12,289 nucleotides of DNA from Acidobacteriaceae bacterium (GCA_030049955.1 JASIJX010000141.1:1-12289); one strand, 5' to 3'. Positions 1 through 7,325 are shown, counted from the stretch's first letter. Made by a program: numbers and translations. Notes: generated from the letters alone by a model not told the origin.

Positions 1-921
1 GGCCAGGGGATGGCTGCCATTCAGCATCAGCTCACGGCCGTAGCGTGGGAGCCGTGGCAGTTGCACGAGCTCGAAGCCGCCGCGCAGGCTGCAGGGCTGG
101 CGCCTGGTTCCCTGCCGGTGCACCTCGAAATCGATACGGGGATGAACCGCCAGGGAGTCGATCCGAGCTCTCTCGATCCGCTGCTTGCGCGCTTCACGCC
201 AGCCTCGCCGCTCAGGCTTGAGGCGGTGATGACGCATCTGTTCGCCGCAGATGAGGCCGACCATCGCGTCACCGGCGAGCAGCTCGCCGAGCTTGACCGC
301 GCGCTTGGCCGCATTTCAGCCGCCGGCCATTTTGCCGAGTGGCTCAGCGTGGGCAACTCCGCCACGCTGCTTGCCGGCCAGGCTGCGGTGATTGCCGAGC
401 TTGCCGCACGCCACGGCATGAAGGCCCTGATGCGCCCGGGCCTGGCATTCTATGGCGTGGTTCCGGAGTTCGACCCGGAATTTACCGAGGAGCCGGCGAC
501 GCTGGCCGCTGCGCGCGCCGGCCTCAAGCCGGTTTTAAGCTGGAAAACCCAGGTTGCAGGCGTGCGATCGGTCTCTGCCGGTGCGGTTGTGGGTTATAAC
601 GGCACCTTTGTCGCCACCGAACCCATGCGCCTGGCCTTGATTGCAGCAGGTTACTCCGATGGCCTGGACCGCCGGCTCGGCAATTGCTTCAGCGTCCTGG
701 TTCGCGGGCAGTGCGCTCCGCTGATCGGGCGTATCAGCATGGACCAGTCGGTTATTGATATTACAGAAATTGCCGACGTTGAGCCGGGCGACGAAGTGGT
801 TCTGCTCGGCACACAGGGCGCGGAAACCGTTTCCGCTTACGATCATGCCCACGCCGCCGGTACCATCCCCTGGGAGGTATTTACCCGCATCGGCTCTCGC
901 GTGCGCCGGGTCGCCGTCTAA
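1..921 (+). CDS. alr: Alanine racemase (5' end missing)
   Basis: PLP-dependent enzyme that interconverts L- and D-alanine in the cytoplasm and so supplies D-alanine for peptidoglycan. The frame is open from base 1, and about 306 codons are visible. Family members are about 360-390 residues, so roughly 70-80 N-terminal residues, including the PLP-binding lysine, lie outside the window; the ATG at base 10 is internal. Family signatures are in order: the substrate-pocket segment IDTGMNRQGV, the SVGNSA segment, MRPGLAFYGV, and VGYNGTF, whose tyrosine (codon 595-597) matches the second catalytic base. Then come AAGYSDGLDRRL, GRISMDQ and the C-terminal WEVFTRIGSRVRRV. The product ends normally at TAA 919-921. 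The next gene follows after 87 nt on the same strand. Identification is firm; only completeness is limited by the window edge. Confidence 0.95.
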   Translation, partial: GQGMAAIQHQLTAVAWEPWQLHELEAAAQAAGLAPGSLPVHLEIDTGMNRQGVDPSSLDPLLARFTPASPLRLEAVMTHLFAADEADHRVTGEQLAELDRALGRISAAGHFAEWLSVGNSATLLAGQAAVIAELAARHGMKALMRPGLAFYGVVPEFDPEFTEEPATLAAARAGLKPVLSWKTQVAGVRSVSAGAVVGYNGTFVATEPMRLALIAAGYSDGLDRRLGNCFSVLVRGQCAPLIGRISMDQSVIDITEIADVEPGDEVVLLGTQGAETVSAYDHAHAAGTIPWEVFTRIGSRVRRVAV

Positions 922-937
922 TCGGTCGGCGTGGCTT

Positions 938-965
938 TTGTTCGCTCCCGCTTCCGTTGTATGCT
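938..965 (+). promoter_or_regulatory. Possible sigma-70-like promoter for the kinase-like gene
   Basis: TTGTTC (938-943) and TATGCT (960-965) are separated by 16 nt in the gap after alr, about 44 nt before the next start codon. The -10 box matches the consensus at four of six positions and the -35 at three. This is inferred from pattern only; the gene could equally be read through from alr, since no terminator is visible between them. Confidence 0.3.
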
Positions 966-1008
966 CCAGAACGCGGGGGCTCAGGGTCCGCGGAGGTGAT
1001 TTGCCATC

Positions 1009-1662
1009 ATGCACAAGCCCATCCGGGTGATTACGGTCGAGCGGGAGTATGGTTCGCACGGGGGCGAGTTTGCGCACGACCTGGCTCATCATCTGGGCTG
1101 GCGGCTGCTCGACTCTGAACTTGTCACAGGTGCGGCAAAGATGGCCGGCGTCGACCCAAAGCTGGCGGCGCGCCTCGACGAGCGGCTCGACCCCTGGTAC
1201 TACCGTTACGGCAAGATTTTGTGGCAGGACCCCATCTATGCACCCGCGCAGGGCAGCTCCGAGGAGCGGATCTTCGACTCCGAGCGGATGCTGAAGCTTA
1301 TTCAGCAGGAGATTGTGGAGGCGGCCAAACAGGGCCAATGTGTACTGGTGGGCCGCGGCGCGGCCTGCGCGCTCATGGGGCAACCCGGGTGTTTTCATAT
1401 CTTTGTGTATGCCACAGCGCGAGCCAAGCGTGAGTGGTATATGCGCACCTTCCCGGAGCAAGCGCAAGACGCCGAAGCGCACCTGGCGGCCTTCGACAAG
1501 CGCCGCTGTGCCGCTATCAAGAAGTTCTATGGCCAGGACTGGTGCGCACGGGGGCTGTACCACATGCTGCTCAACTCCTGCATCGGCACCGAGGCTATGA
1601 TTGCCGCCGCTGAAGGAGCGGCGGGATTGAAGCCTGCCCCGGCAGCCCATGCGGCCCAATGA
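1009..1662 (+). CDS. Cytidylate kinase-like family protein
   Basis: A 217-residue cytoplasmic P-loop protein resembling the cytidylate-kinase-like family (Pfam Cytidylate_kin2 type), not the essential Cmk itself. The N-terminus VITVEREYGSHGGEFAHDLA (residues 8-27) is this family's degenerate phosphate-binding loop: it has the REYGS-x-GG pattern but no classic GKS/T. LVGRGAACAL, near residue 118, matches the family's central strand and loop. The segment from CFHIFVYATARAKREWYM to KKFYGQDW and YHMLLNSCIG corresponds to the lid and C-terminal part, rich in Arg and Lys that would contact phosphates. The start is well supported: GGAGGTGA at 992-999 lies 9 nt before the ATG. The C-terminal tail is Ala/Pro-rich and probably disordered. 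The substrate is not known for most members, so a nucleotide kinase role is inference. Confidence 0.85.
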   Translation: MHKPIRVITVEREYGSHGGEFAHDLAHHLGWRLLDSELVTGAAKMAGVDPKLAARLDERLDPWYYRYGKILWQDPIYAPAQGSSEERIFDSERMLKLIQQEIVEAAKQGQCVLVGRGAACALMGQPGCFHIFVYATARAKREWYMRTFPEQAQDAEAHLAAFDKRRCAAIKKFYGQDWCARGLYHMLLNSCIGTEAMIAAAEGAAGLKPAPAAHAAQ

Positions 1663-1794
1663 GCCGGCTATTCTCCGCGCACATTAGCTGTGAGCCGCTG
1701 CGCTCTTTACGGGATGCCGCATCAGGCTGCTAACCTGTGCTTTCTTAAGAGCTTTGCTCTAAATCCTTATCTACCATAGCGGTCGAGGCTTCCC
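1663..1794. other. Non-coding stretch upstream of the receptor control region
   Basis: First part of the 376-nt gap between the kinase-like gene and the receptor. I see no credible gene here. There is a weak stem AGAGC-TTT-GCTCT at 1748-1760, but no U-tract follows it, so I do not call a terminator for the upstream gene. The rest of the gap (1795-2038) holds the operator-like palindrome, a promoter candidate, two small hairpins (CGATC-CAA-GATCG at 1887-1899; AGACT-GCA-AGTCT around 1941-1953) and the receptor's ribosome binding site. Confidence 0.5.
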
Positions 1795-1820
1795 TTACGG
1801 TATTCTCACCGTAAATTCAC
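1795..1820. promoter_or_regulatory. Operator-like inverted repeat, copy 1 (receptor)
   Basis: A perfect 7-bp inverted repeat, TTACGGT (1795-1801) and ACCGTAA (1808-1814), separated by 6 nt and followed by ATTCAC (1815-1820). The same element recurs upstream of the mannosidase at 7104-7130 with 22 identical positions and one single-base gap. Its two-fold symmetry, position 225 nt before the receptor start, and repetition in front of two functionally matched genes point to a transcription-factor site. The regulator encoded at 5617-6933 is the obvious candidate, but that link is inference. The loop of only 6 nt could also allow a hairpin, although the AT-rich arms and absence of a U-tract argue against a terminator. 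Confidence 0.65.
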
Positions 1821-1821
1821 G

Positions 1822-1850
1822 TTGCAAATGGATGTCCGTCTGCCTAGGCT
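1822..1850 (+). promoter_or_regulatory. Possible receptor promoter
   Basis: TTGCAA (1822-1827) and TAGGCT (1845-1850) lie 17 nt apart, with the operator-like palindrome just upstream. The matches to the sigma-70 consensus are four of six and three of six, which is weak and would fit a promoter needing an activator. Transcription from here would give a leader of about 180 nt before the receptor start. Pattern evidence only. Confidence 0.3.
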
Positions 1851-2029
1851 AATCTTCGGCTTCCCGCAAAGAGAAGGTCCGCAGCCCGATCCAAGATCGA
1901 AAAGCATCGGAATGCCCCTGGCCTGGGGGAATGCTGCGGCAAGACTGCAAGTCTTCAGTGCGCTCCGTTTCAGATTGCGCTTTTGGTTCTCATTTAATGG
2001 GAATCGTGGGAACCTGCTGCACCCGGTTT

Positions 2030-2034
2030 GGAGG
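2030..2034 (+). promoter_or_regulatory. Ribosome binding site deciding the receptor start
   Basis: GGAGG lies 4 nt before the ATG at 2039. It is the best Shine-Dalgarno match among the candidate starts at 1931, 1997, 2039 and 2114 and supports 2039. The alternative ATG at 2114 has GGAG and CAGG upstream but would leave the signal peptide without its positively charged n-region. Confidence 0.55.
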
Positions 2035-2038
2035 CTTA

Positions 2039-5000
2039 ATGTTGGACCAGGAGTTCTCACAGAACATAGACGCATTGTTTGATCGTTGCACCGCCGGGCT
2101 ACGGAGCAGGGCCATGCTCTGCCTGGTTCTTCTTCTCCTTCTGGCTGCGATGCTTGCCGGCCAAACCGTGAACGGCACTGTCACCGGCGTTATTACCGAC
2201 GCGAGCGGCGCCATTGTGCCCGGCGTGAACGTTACGGTGCGCAATAGCGAAACCGGGCAGGTCCGCTCCACGAAGACTGACTCTGCCGGCCTGTACTCCA
2301 TTCCGGCTCTGCCGCCCGGCCCGTACACGGTGGACACCCGCCTGCAGGGCTATGCCGACGAAAACTCACAGATCAAACTGGCTGTTGGCCAGGTGCTGAA
2401 CGTCAATTTCGCGCTCAAGGTGGGCGCCACCACCGAAAAGGTCGAGGTGGTCGCCAATGAGTCGCTCGGGCTTGAGACCCAGGATCACGAGCTGAATACG
2501 GTGATGGATTCGGCCACGCTGGAGAATACGCCGCAATATGCGGGCTATCGCGGGGCGACATTTTACGTTCAATCGACCATGGTGGGCGTGCAGCCCATCT
2601 CGCAGCCCGGCGCCAGCGGCAGTGGCAGCAATGTGACGCAGTACAACGAGGAGAGCAATGGGCTGCTGATCGGCGGGCAGGGCACGTGGGCCACCAGCTA
2701 CCTGCAGGATGGCGTGGTTGATATGGACTACTTCGACCAGACGGCCACGGTGCAGCCGCCGCCCGAGGCTACCGATGAGGTCGAGGTCATCCGCAACAAC
2801 TCCAACGCCCGCTACGACGGCTCCAACGTGCTGAGCGTGGTTTCGAAAAGCGGAACCGAGCAGTTCCACGGCCGCGTGTACGACGAGGTGGAGAACAACC
2901 AATTCGACGCGCGCGGCTACAACGCCGGAGCGCTCAGCGAAACCCGCTACAACCAGTTCGGCGCAGACGGCGGTTGGGTGGTGCCGTTCACGCACAAGAA
3001 AGTCTTTTTCTTTGCCGACTACCAGGGCTTCCGCGACATCGCCGCGGCGTTCAAGCAGGATTTGCTGCCCACGCAGGCCGAGCGCAGCGGCAACTTCAAC
3101 GCCGATTTGAACGCCAACGCGCAGACCAAGCAGCCCGGCACCGTCGTCTACGATCCGACCACGGCGCAGTTCAATGCGGCCACCGGTACTTACACGCTGC
3201 AGCCATTCGATTACAACGGGCAGGAGAATGTGATTCCGCCGAATGAGATCAGCCCGCTGGCCACGGCTTATCTCAACCTGGTCTACCCGCTGCCGAACTC
3301 TTACGCGACTACCCTGGGCGACAACTACGGGACCACCTCGAGCAGGACGCAATTCACCCACGACGATTATCTATTTCGCGGCGATTACAACATCAGTAAC
3401 AAGGACCACCTTTACGGCGCGTTCAATACCGGCAACCCGGCGATCGTCCGGCCGGAGTTCGTGGACAATTGCATTTGCAACGAGACCAACGAGCTCTATG
3501 GAACCGACGTTTACGTGGAAGAGAGCCACGTAATCAGCCCCACGCTCGTCAACACCGGCCGCGTGGCGCTGGCCCGCTCCATCACCGGCCAGCAGTTCGG
3601 CATGGTCGATAACGGAACGGATTATTTCACCAAGCTTGGCCTCACCGGCCTTAATCCGCCGCAGTCGGTGTGGGGCTGGCCGCAGTTTAACCCAGCCAGC
3701 CCGTGGAGCGGCCCCAGCGGCAGCCCGCTAAACGCTGTGCAGAATATGTATGAGTACAGCGACGAGGTGAACCTCACGCACGGAAAGCACACCGTTTTCC
3801 TGGGCGGCGAGTTCGACTGGATCAGCTACAACGCCTTTTGGTACACGGGCGAACCAAATGGCGCATTGAGCGCCAACGGCGAGTACACCTATAACGGCTC
3901 GAGCAAATCGGCGTGGCAAAACAAGGGCGAGTGGGTGCTGGGCAGCGTGACTATGCCCGCGGCCAATTCGCTTGCCGATTATCTGCTCGGCGATTACAGC
4001 TCTACCAATGCCACGGCGGGCAGCGAGGTCGGCTACTTCCGCCAGAACAACGTCATGCCGTACTTTCAGGACAACTGGCGCGTGAGAAACAACCTCACGC
4101 TGAATCTGGGACTGCGCTATGACAACTACTCGCCGCCGCGCGAGCGCTACGGCCATGCCGGCTACCTGAACCCGCTCTCAGGCGCCTACCAGCCGGCGCC
4201 CTACAACGCCAACAAGTACAACTTCAGCCCGCGCGTCGGTTTCGCGTACGGATTGGGCAATAACACTGCCATCCACGGCGGCTTCGGCGTGTACTACTTC
4301 CAGTTCTCTTATTACGATCTGCAGGGAATGATGGACGATCCGCTGTATAACACCGGACTCAACTCCGTGCAGACGCAGACACAGCCGGTGGTGTGGCCGA
4401 CGTCGAGCAGCGCTGCGAATCCCGATACCGGCGCCGCTCCCGGCCAGCAGGAGTTCTTCACCCTGGCAAACGCGGAAAAAATCTGGGCGTCGATGCCGGC
4501 GCCAACCGGCCAGTTCGTTGCCGGCGGCTCAACCTTTGCCCAAAGCATGCCTACCAGCTACTCCGAGCAGTGGAACCTGCAGATTCAGCGGACGCTTGGC
4601 AGCGATTGGCTTGCGGAGATTGACTATATAGGCAGCGCGGACCACCATATTTATGGCTACAGCAATATAAACCTGGCCGCGCTGCCTGGGCCCAACGACA
4701 CAAACCCCACAAGCACCGCCGACATCAACTCCCGCCGTCCGTTCCAGTCCGTGCAGGGCAACATCATGCAGGACCACAAGTGGAACTCCTCGAACTACAA
4801 CGGGCTGGAGCTGCAGTTGCGCAAGCAGTTCACTCATGGTTTCGAGTTCAACAGCAACTTTGTGTGGCAAAAGTCGCTGGACTTCCAGGACTCCGACCAC
4901 TCGATTACCGGCGAAGAGGGCCTGAACCCGCACGTGGACTACGGCCCGTCGGATTTCAACCAGAAGTACGTCTACAAGGTTTCGGGCATTTACGAGCTAC

Positions 5001-5494
5001 CGTTCGGCGAGGGCAAGCCGTTCCTCAATGGCGGCCACTGGTGGCAGAACCAACTGGGCGGATGGCGCTTCAGCGGGCTGATGACAGTTGACAGCGGATT
5101 CCCGCTCAACGTTTCGGCCACCGACACTTCCAACACCGGCGGCGGCATCCTGATGCGCGCGGCGCAAAGCTGCAACGGCAACAATATCTCCAACCGCAGC
5201 TTCAACGAGTGGTTCAACACGAGCTGCTACGCACAGCCGGCGGAAAACACCTTCGGCAACGAGCGCCGCAACGACATCGAAGGCCCGCGGAATACCAACA
5301 TGGACCTGTCGGTCTTCAAGGAATTCGAACTCCGCGAGAACTTGAAGTTCCAGTGGCGCACTGATGCCTTCAGCGCGCTGAATCATCCGTTGCCCGATCA
5401 GCCGCAGAACTCCTACACCAGCTCGACCTTCGGCGAAGTGACGAGCTGGGGCGGCGCCCGCATTATTCAGCTTGACGCCAAGGTGCTCTGGTAG
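2039..5494 (+). CDS. Oar-like TonB-dependent outer-membrane receptor
   Basis: Outer-membrane active transporter of about 1151 residues, expected to import a bulky ligand, probably a glycan, using TonB-ExbBD energy. From the chosen start there is a 25-residue n-region containing RSR, then a very hydrophobic stretch (LCLVLLLLLAAML, about 27-39) and a likely cleavage near LAG-QT. Residues 45-125 form a carboxypeptidase-regulatory-like beta-sandwich (GVITDASGAIVPGVNVTV, then SAGLYSIPALPPGPYTV). A plug-like region follows, with the typical acidobacterial segment YLQDGVVDMDYF and KSGTEQFHG, its lysine at residue 270. The remainder is beta-barrel, with many aromatic and Asn-rich strands such as YFQDNWRVRNNLTLNLGLRYDNY. 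It ends in VLW, the terminal aromatic expected for barrel assembly. I did not identify a TonB box. The gene has its own long leader and a strong terminator, so it is probably monocistronic. The ligand is unknown; alpha-mannose-containing glycan is inferred from the neighbouring mannosidase. Confidence 0.93.
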   Translation: MLDQEFSQNIDALFDRCTAGLRSRAMLCLVLLLLLAAMLAGQTVNGTVTGVITDASGAIVPGVNVTVRNSETGQVRSTKTDSAGLYSIPALPPGPYTVDTRLQGYADENSQIKLAVGQVLNVNFALKVGATTEKVEVVANESLGLETQDHELNTVMDSATLENTPQYAGYRGATFYVQSTMVGVQPISQPGASGSGSNVTQYNEESNGLLIGGQGTWATSYLQDGVVDMDYFDQTATVQPPPEATDEVEVIRNNSNARYDGSNVLSVVSKSGTEQFHGRVYDEVENNQFDARGYNAGALSETRYNQFGADGGWVVPFTHKKVFFFADYQGFRDIAAAFKQDLLPTQAERSGNFNADLNANAQTKQPGTVVYDPTTAQFNAATGTYTLQPFDYNGQENVIPPNEISPLATAYLNLVYPLPNSYATTLGDNYGTTSSRTQFTHDDYLFRGDYNISNKDHLYGAFNTGNPAIVRPEFVDNCICNETNELYGTDVYVEESHVISPTLVNTGRVALARSITGQQFGMVDNGTDYFTKLGLTGLNPPQSVWGWPQFNPASPWSGPSGSPLNAVQNMYEYSDEVNLTHGKHTVFLGGEFDWISYNAFWYTGEPNGALSANGEYTYNGSSKSAWQNKGEWVLGSVTMPAANSLADYLLGDYSSTNATAGSEVGYFRQNNVMPYFQDNWRVRNNLTLNLGLRYDNYSPPRERYGHAGYLNPLSGAYQPAPYNANKYNFSPRVGFAYGLGNNTAIHGGFGVYYFQFSYYDLQGMMDDPLYNTGLNSVQTQTQPVVWPTSSSAANPDTGAAPGQQEFFTLANAEKIWASMPAPTGQFVAGGSTFAQSMPTSYSEQWNLQIQRTLGSDWLAEIDYIGSADHHIYGYSNINLAALPGPNDTNPTSTADINSRRPFQSVQGNIMQDHKWNSSNYNGLELQLRKQFTHGFEFNSNFVWQKSLDFQDSDHSITGEEGLNPHVDYGPSDFNQKYVYKVSGIYELPFGEGKPFLNGGHWWQNQLGGWRFSGLMTVDSGFPLNVSATDTSNTGGGILMRAAQSCNGNNISNRSFNEWFNTSCYAQPAENTFGNERRNDIEGPRNTNMDLSVFKEFELRENLKFQWRTDAFSALNHPLPDQPQNSYTSSTFGEVTSWGGARIIQLDAKVLW

Positions 5495-5501
5495 GGACCA
5501 G

Positions 5502-5618
5502 AGCATTCTGGTGCTGCGGACGGCTTCGGCATTGCCGAAGCCGTTTTTTTTTGCTGTTAGAAGCGGGAGAGAAGACTGCGTGGATGCGGAGCGATGGTCC
5601 CAACGCAGCCAGAATGCT
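5502..5618. repeat. 15-bp imperfect inverted repeat around the convergent junction
   Basis: The left arm AGCATTCTGG-tg-CTGCG (5502-5518) matches the reverse complement of CGCAGCCAGAATGCT (5604-5618), with 15 paired bases and a 2-nt insertion. The arms enclose the receptor terminator, and the right arm overlaps the regulator stop codon (5617-5619). A smaller stem, ACCAGA-GCAT-TCTGGT (5497-5512), overlaps the left arm. It may be a long-range RNA stem, a decayed small palindromic element, or chance. Confidence 0.45.
5521..5552 (+). terminator. Intrinsic terminator of the receptor gene
   Basis: A perfect 10-bp stem, CGGCTTCGGC (5521-5530) with GCCGAAGCCG (5534-5543), has a 3-nt ATT loop and is followed by nine T residues (5544-5552). 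It starts 26 nt after the receptor stop codon. On the opposite strand there is no U-tract after the stem, so it should act on the plus strand only. No separate terminator is visible for the convergent regulator gene. Confidence 0.92.
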
Positions 5619-6933
5619 AATAAGTCCGGTAGGTCACGATCTGCGCCTGCAGTGGCGTTGCGGCTACGCGGTTGGTGCGGAGCAGCAGTTCGAAGTACGG
5701 CACCCGGCGAGTCCCAAGCTTGTTGAGGAAGCTTTGCATCGAGGCATCGGAGGTGAGAAAGTCGCCCGCCGCTTCTGTCGACTCAGAGTTTGTGCCTTCG
5801 ACGATCAGCGCACTGCCTGTGTGGCTGGGATTGGAAAGATACGCAATCACGCTGTAGCCCAACGCCGCGTAGGGGTTTGAAGGCTGCGCATACAGTGACA
5901 GCTCGCCTGCGCGCGGATGCCGGTTTTCGACGAATGACTGATCCAGAGTGCGATCGTAGTGGATCACAAAATTCATCTGGTCGGCGAACAGGTATACCCA
6001 GGGATTCGACTTCTGGCTGCCTATCAAAATCACGTTGTCGCGCTTGATGGCATCGGCCGCGTAATCGCGCGCGTAGTTGAGGAAGACGTTGTTTGCGCCG
6101 GAATCGAGTGCAAGAATCCGCTCTGCTACGCGGAAATCGCCATAGCTGCCGTCATTGCGCGAAATGATCGAGGACAGTACATGAGGGTCGCCGCAGCCGG
6201 TGAGCGATTGTATCTGACTCGTATAGCTGTGGTTCAGGTAATCGCTCAGTGGGTAGGTTTGTTTCATCAGCTCTTCAGCCAGCATGAACGATGTGTCGGC
6301 CAGCACCACATCGGTCTGCTGCGGCACGTCGAGGAAGTGCGACCAGAAAGCGGCCAGCGCGGGCTGCGATTGCCAGGCGTGAACATGCCGGAGCAACATC
6401 CGGTTCTGCCGCCACAGCACCCCGCAGGTCACGGCCAGCGCAATTGCCAGCGCCGATACGAAGACCAGCGGCATGCGTGACTGCGGTGAAGGCGCCAGCG
6501 GCAGAGAGCCATCGGCCAGCAATACTTCCGTAGGCGTTTCCGCTGCCACAGCAGCTTGCGCCAGGGTTTCGGCTGTGCGAAGGCGGAATGCCGGCGTGTA
6601 GCTGCCACGCGGGATCTCGAAGATCAGCGGTTCTTCCCGCCCTTCGGTGGCGAAGTAGGCATCCACGCGTTTGCGCAGCTCGGTGGCGCTCACGCGAACG
6701 ATGTTGTCCTGGCTGGTATCGTAGGAGTCTCGCCGGCCGAAGACCGCCTGGCCGATCTCCTGCTCGTGAATATCGCTGCGGCCTTCTTTCAAGGACTGCG
6801 TTCCGACGTAGAACAGGAATTCCCGCAGTCGCGCGGCCCGCTTCAGCGCCGTGCTGGCCGTGGCCCGTTCAAGAACGAGCCAGCACTCTTCAGTCGAAAA
6901 TGCACCGTTGCCTTGTTTCAACTCATCACTCAT
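5617..6933 (-). CDS. Membrane-anchored ToxR/CadC-like transcriptional regulator
   Basis: A 438-residue one-component regulator: cytoplasmic DNA binding, one membrane span and an extracytoplasmic sensor. Residues about 12-117 look like an OmpR/ToxR-type winged helix. HEQEIGQAVFGRRDSYD precedes the probable recognition-helix segment NIVRVSATELRKRVDAYF (78-94 region), and PLIFEIPRGSYTPAF occupies the place of the C-terminal beta-hairpin wing. An Ala/Pro-rich linker (about 121-152) leads to one hydrophobic span, PLVFVSALAIALAVTCGVLW (155-174). The rest (about 180-438) is an extracytoplasmic domain containing VILIGSQKSNPWVYLF, typical of acidobacterial proteins of this design; its ligand is unknown. 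It lacks a response-regulator receiver domain. It converges on the receptor gene and diverges from the mannosidase, which suggests that it controls both. No clear Shine-Dalgarno sequence precedes its ATG; the upstream DNA is T-rich on the coding strand. The fold call is good, the target inferred. Confidence 0.85.
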   Translation of the reverse strand: MSDELKQGNGAFSTEECWLVLERATASTALKRAARLREFLFYVGTQSLKEGRSDIHEQEIGQAVFGRRDSYDTSQDNIVRVSATELRKRVDAYFATEGREEPLIFEIPRGSYTPAFRLRTAETLAQAAVAAETPTEVLLADGSLPLAPSPQSRMPLVFVSALAIALAVTCGVLWRQNRMLLRHVHAWQSQPALAAFWSHFLDVPQQTDVVLADTSFMLAEELMKQTYPLSDYLNHSYTSQIQSLTGCGDPHVLSSIISRNDGSYGDFRVAERILALDSGANNVFLNYARDYAADAIKRDNVILIGSQKSNPWVYLFADQMNFVIHYDRTLDQSFVENRHPRAGELSLYAQPSNPYAALGYSVIAYLSNPSHTGSALIVEGTNSESTEAAGDFLTSDASMQSFLNKLGTRRVPYFELLLRTNRVAATPLQAQIVTYRTY

Positions 6934-7005
6934 AACAAAACCAAAGACAAATCACTGGCAAACCGACCGGTGCACCAGGCGAATAATTTGAAAAAGAACA
7001 CGCAA

Positions 7006-7034
7006 TTTGTACCACTCGATACAACAATCGTAAA
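7006..7034 (-). promoter_or_regulatory. Possible regulator promoter
   Basis: On the minus strand TTTACG (7034-7029) and TACAAA (7011-7006) are exactly 17 nt apart, each matching the sigma-70 consensus at four of six positions. The region is clearly more AT-rich than the surrounding genes. A start near 6999 would give a leader of about 65 nt. The operator-like element at 7104-7130 lies about 70 nt further upstream, so autoregulation from a distance is possible. Pattern evidence only. Confidence 0.35.
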
Positions 7035-7103
7035 GCCTGAACCGTCCTGGCAATCATAACTCAAATCGCTGCAATGTGATGCAAACCAAGGCGTTGCGAT
7101 CAT

Positions 7104-7130
7104 TTACTGTATTCCTAACGGTAAATTGAC
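7104..7130. promoter_or_regulatory. Operator-like inverted repeat, copy 2 (mannosidase and regulator)
   Basis: TTACTGT (7104-7110) and ACGGTAA (7118-7124) form a 7-bp inverted repeat with one mismatch and a 7-nt spacer, followed by ATTGAC (7125-7130). Aligned with 1795-1820 it keeps TTAC-x-GTATTC, AC-x-GTAAATT and x-AC, giving 22 identities and one single-base gap. It lies in the divergent region, 201 nt before the mannosidase start and about 170 nt from the regulator start, so it could serve both. The conserved tail TT(C/G)AC might double as a -35 box, but I see no convincing -10 at the right distance in either copy. A weak alternative is TTGACT (7126-7131), N15, TAACCA (7147-7152). Confidence 0.65.
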
Positions 7131-7190
7131 TTGTCGCGTGGCGCTCTAACCAGTCACACTGGCGTTTCCAATCATTCTGGGGAAGGGGAA

Positions 7191-7226
7191 CGGCTCCGGC
7201 GAATTCTTGCGAATTCGCCGGAGCCG
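7191..7226. repeat. Perfect 16-bp hairpin in the mannosidase leader
   Basis: CGGCTCCGGCGAATTC (7191-7206) and GAATTCGCCGGAGCCG (7211-7226) are perfect reverse complements around a TTGC loop. The stem would be very stable in RNA. No T-run follows, so it is not a standard intrinsic terminator. It lies about 65 nt downstream of the operator-like element and 99 nt before the mannosidase start, so it should be in the mRNA leader if transcription starts near the operator. It could be an RNA-stability or translation-control element, a REP-like palindrome, or a binding site for a second dimeric protein. Confidence 0.7.
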
Positions 7227-7325
7227 GATGCGTTCGGCTGCCTGGGGGCAAGATTACGGAGATGCCGCAGCGCCTGCATAGGATCCACCCAACCATTTAC
7301 ATAAGCAGCGAAGGGATATCGGGTA

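Noticed and set aside
535..1659. Long antisense open frame (374 codons) across alr and the kinase-like gene
   Set aside because: It lies opposite two genes with clear family motifs, its translation shows no recognisable domain, and such frames are common in GC-rich coding DNA.
1748..1760. Terminator for the kinase-like gene
   Set aside because: Only a 5-bp stem, with A-rich rather than T-rich sequence after it.
1931..2038. Upstream extension of the receptor to an ATG at 1931
   Set aside because: The added 36 residues resemble no signal peptide or domain, and GGAGG directly before the ATG at 2039 gives a better start.
1822..2082. Small open frame in the gap before the receptor
   Set aside because: It overlaps the promoter candidate and the receptor start, lacks a clear ribosome binding site and has no recognisable protein features.
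2366..3361. Antisense open frame (331 codons) inside the receptor gene
   Set aside because: The translation is Val/Arg/Gly-rich low-information sequence opposite a well-supported receptor; no start signals were seen.
7191..7226. Hairpin as an intrinsic terminator
   Set aside because: No T-run follows on either strand, and no gene ends just upstream that would need it.
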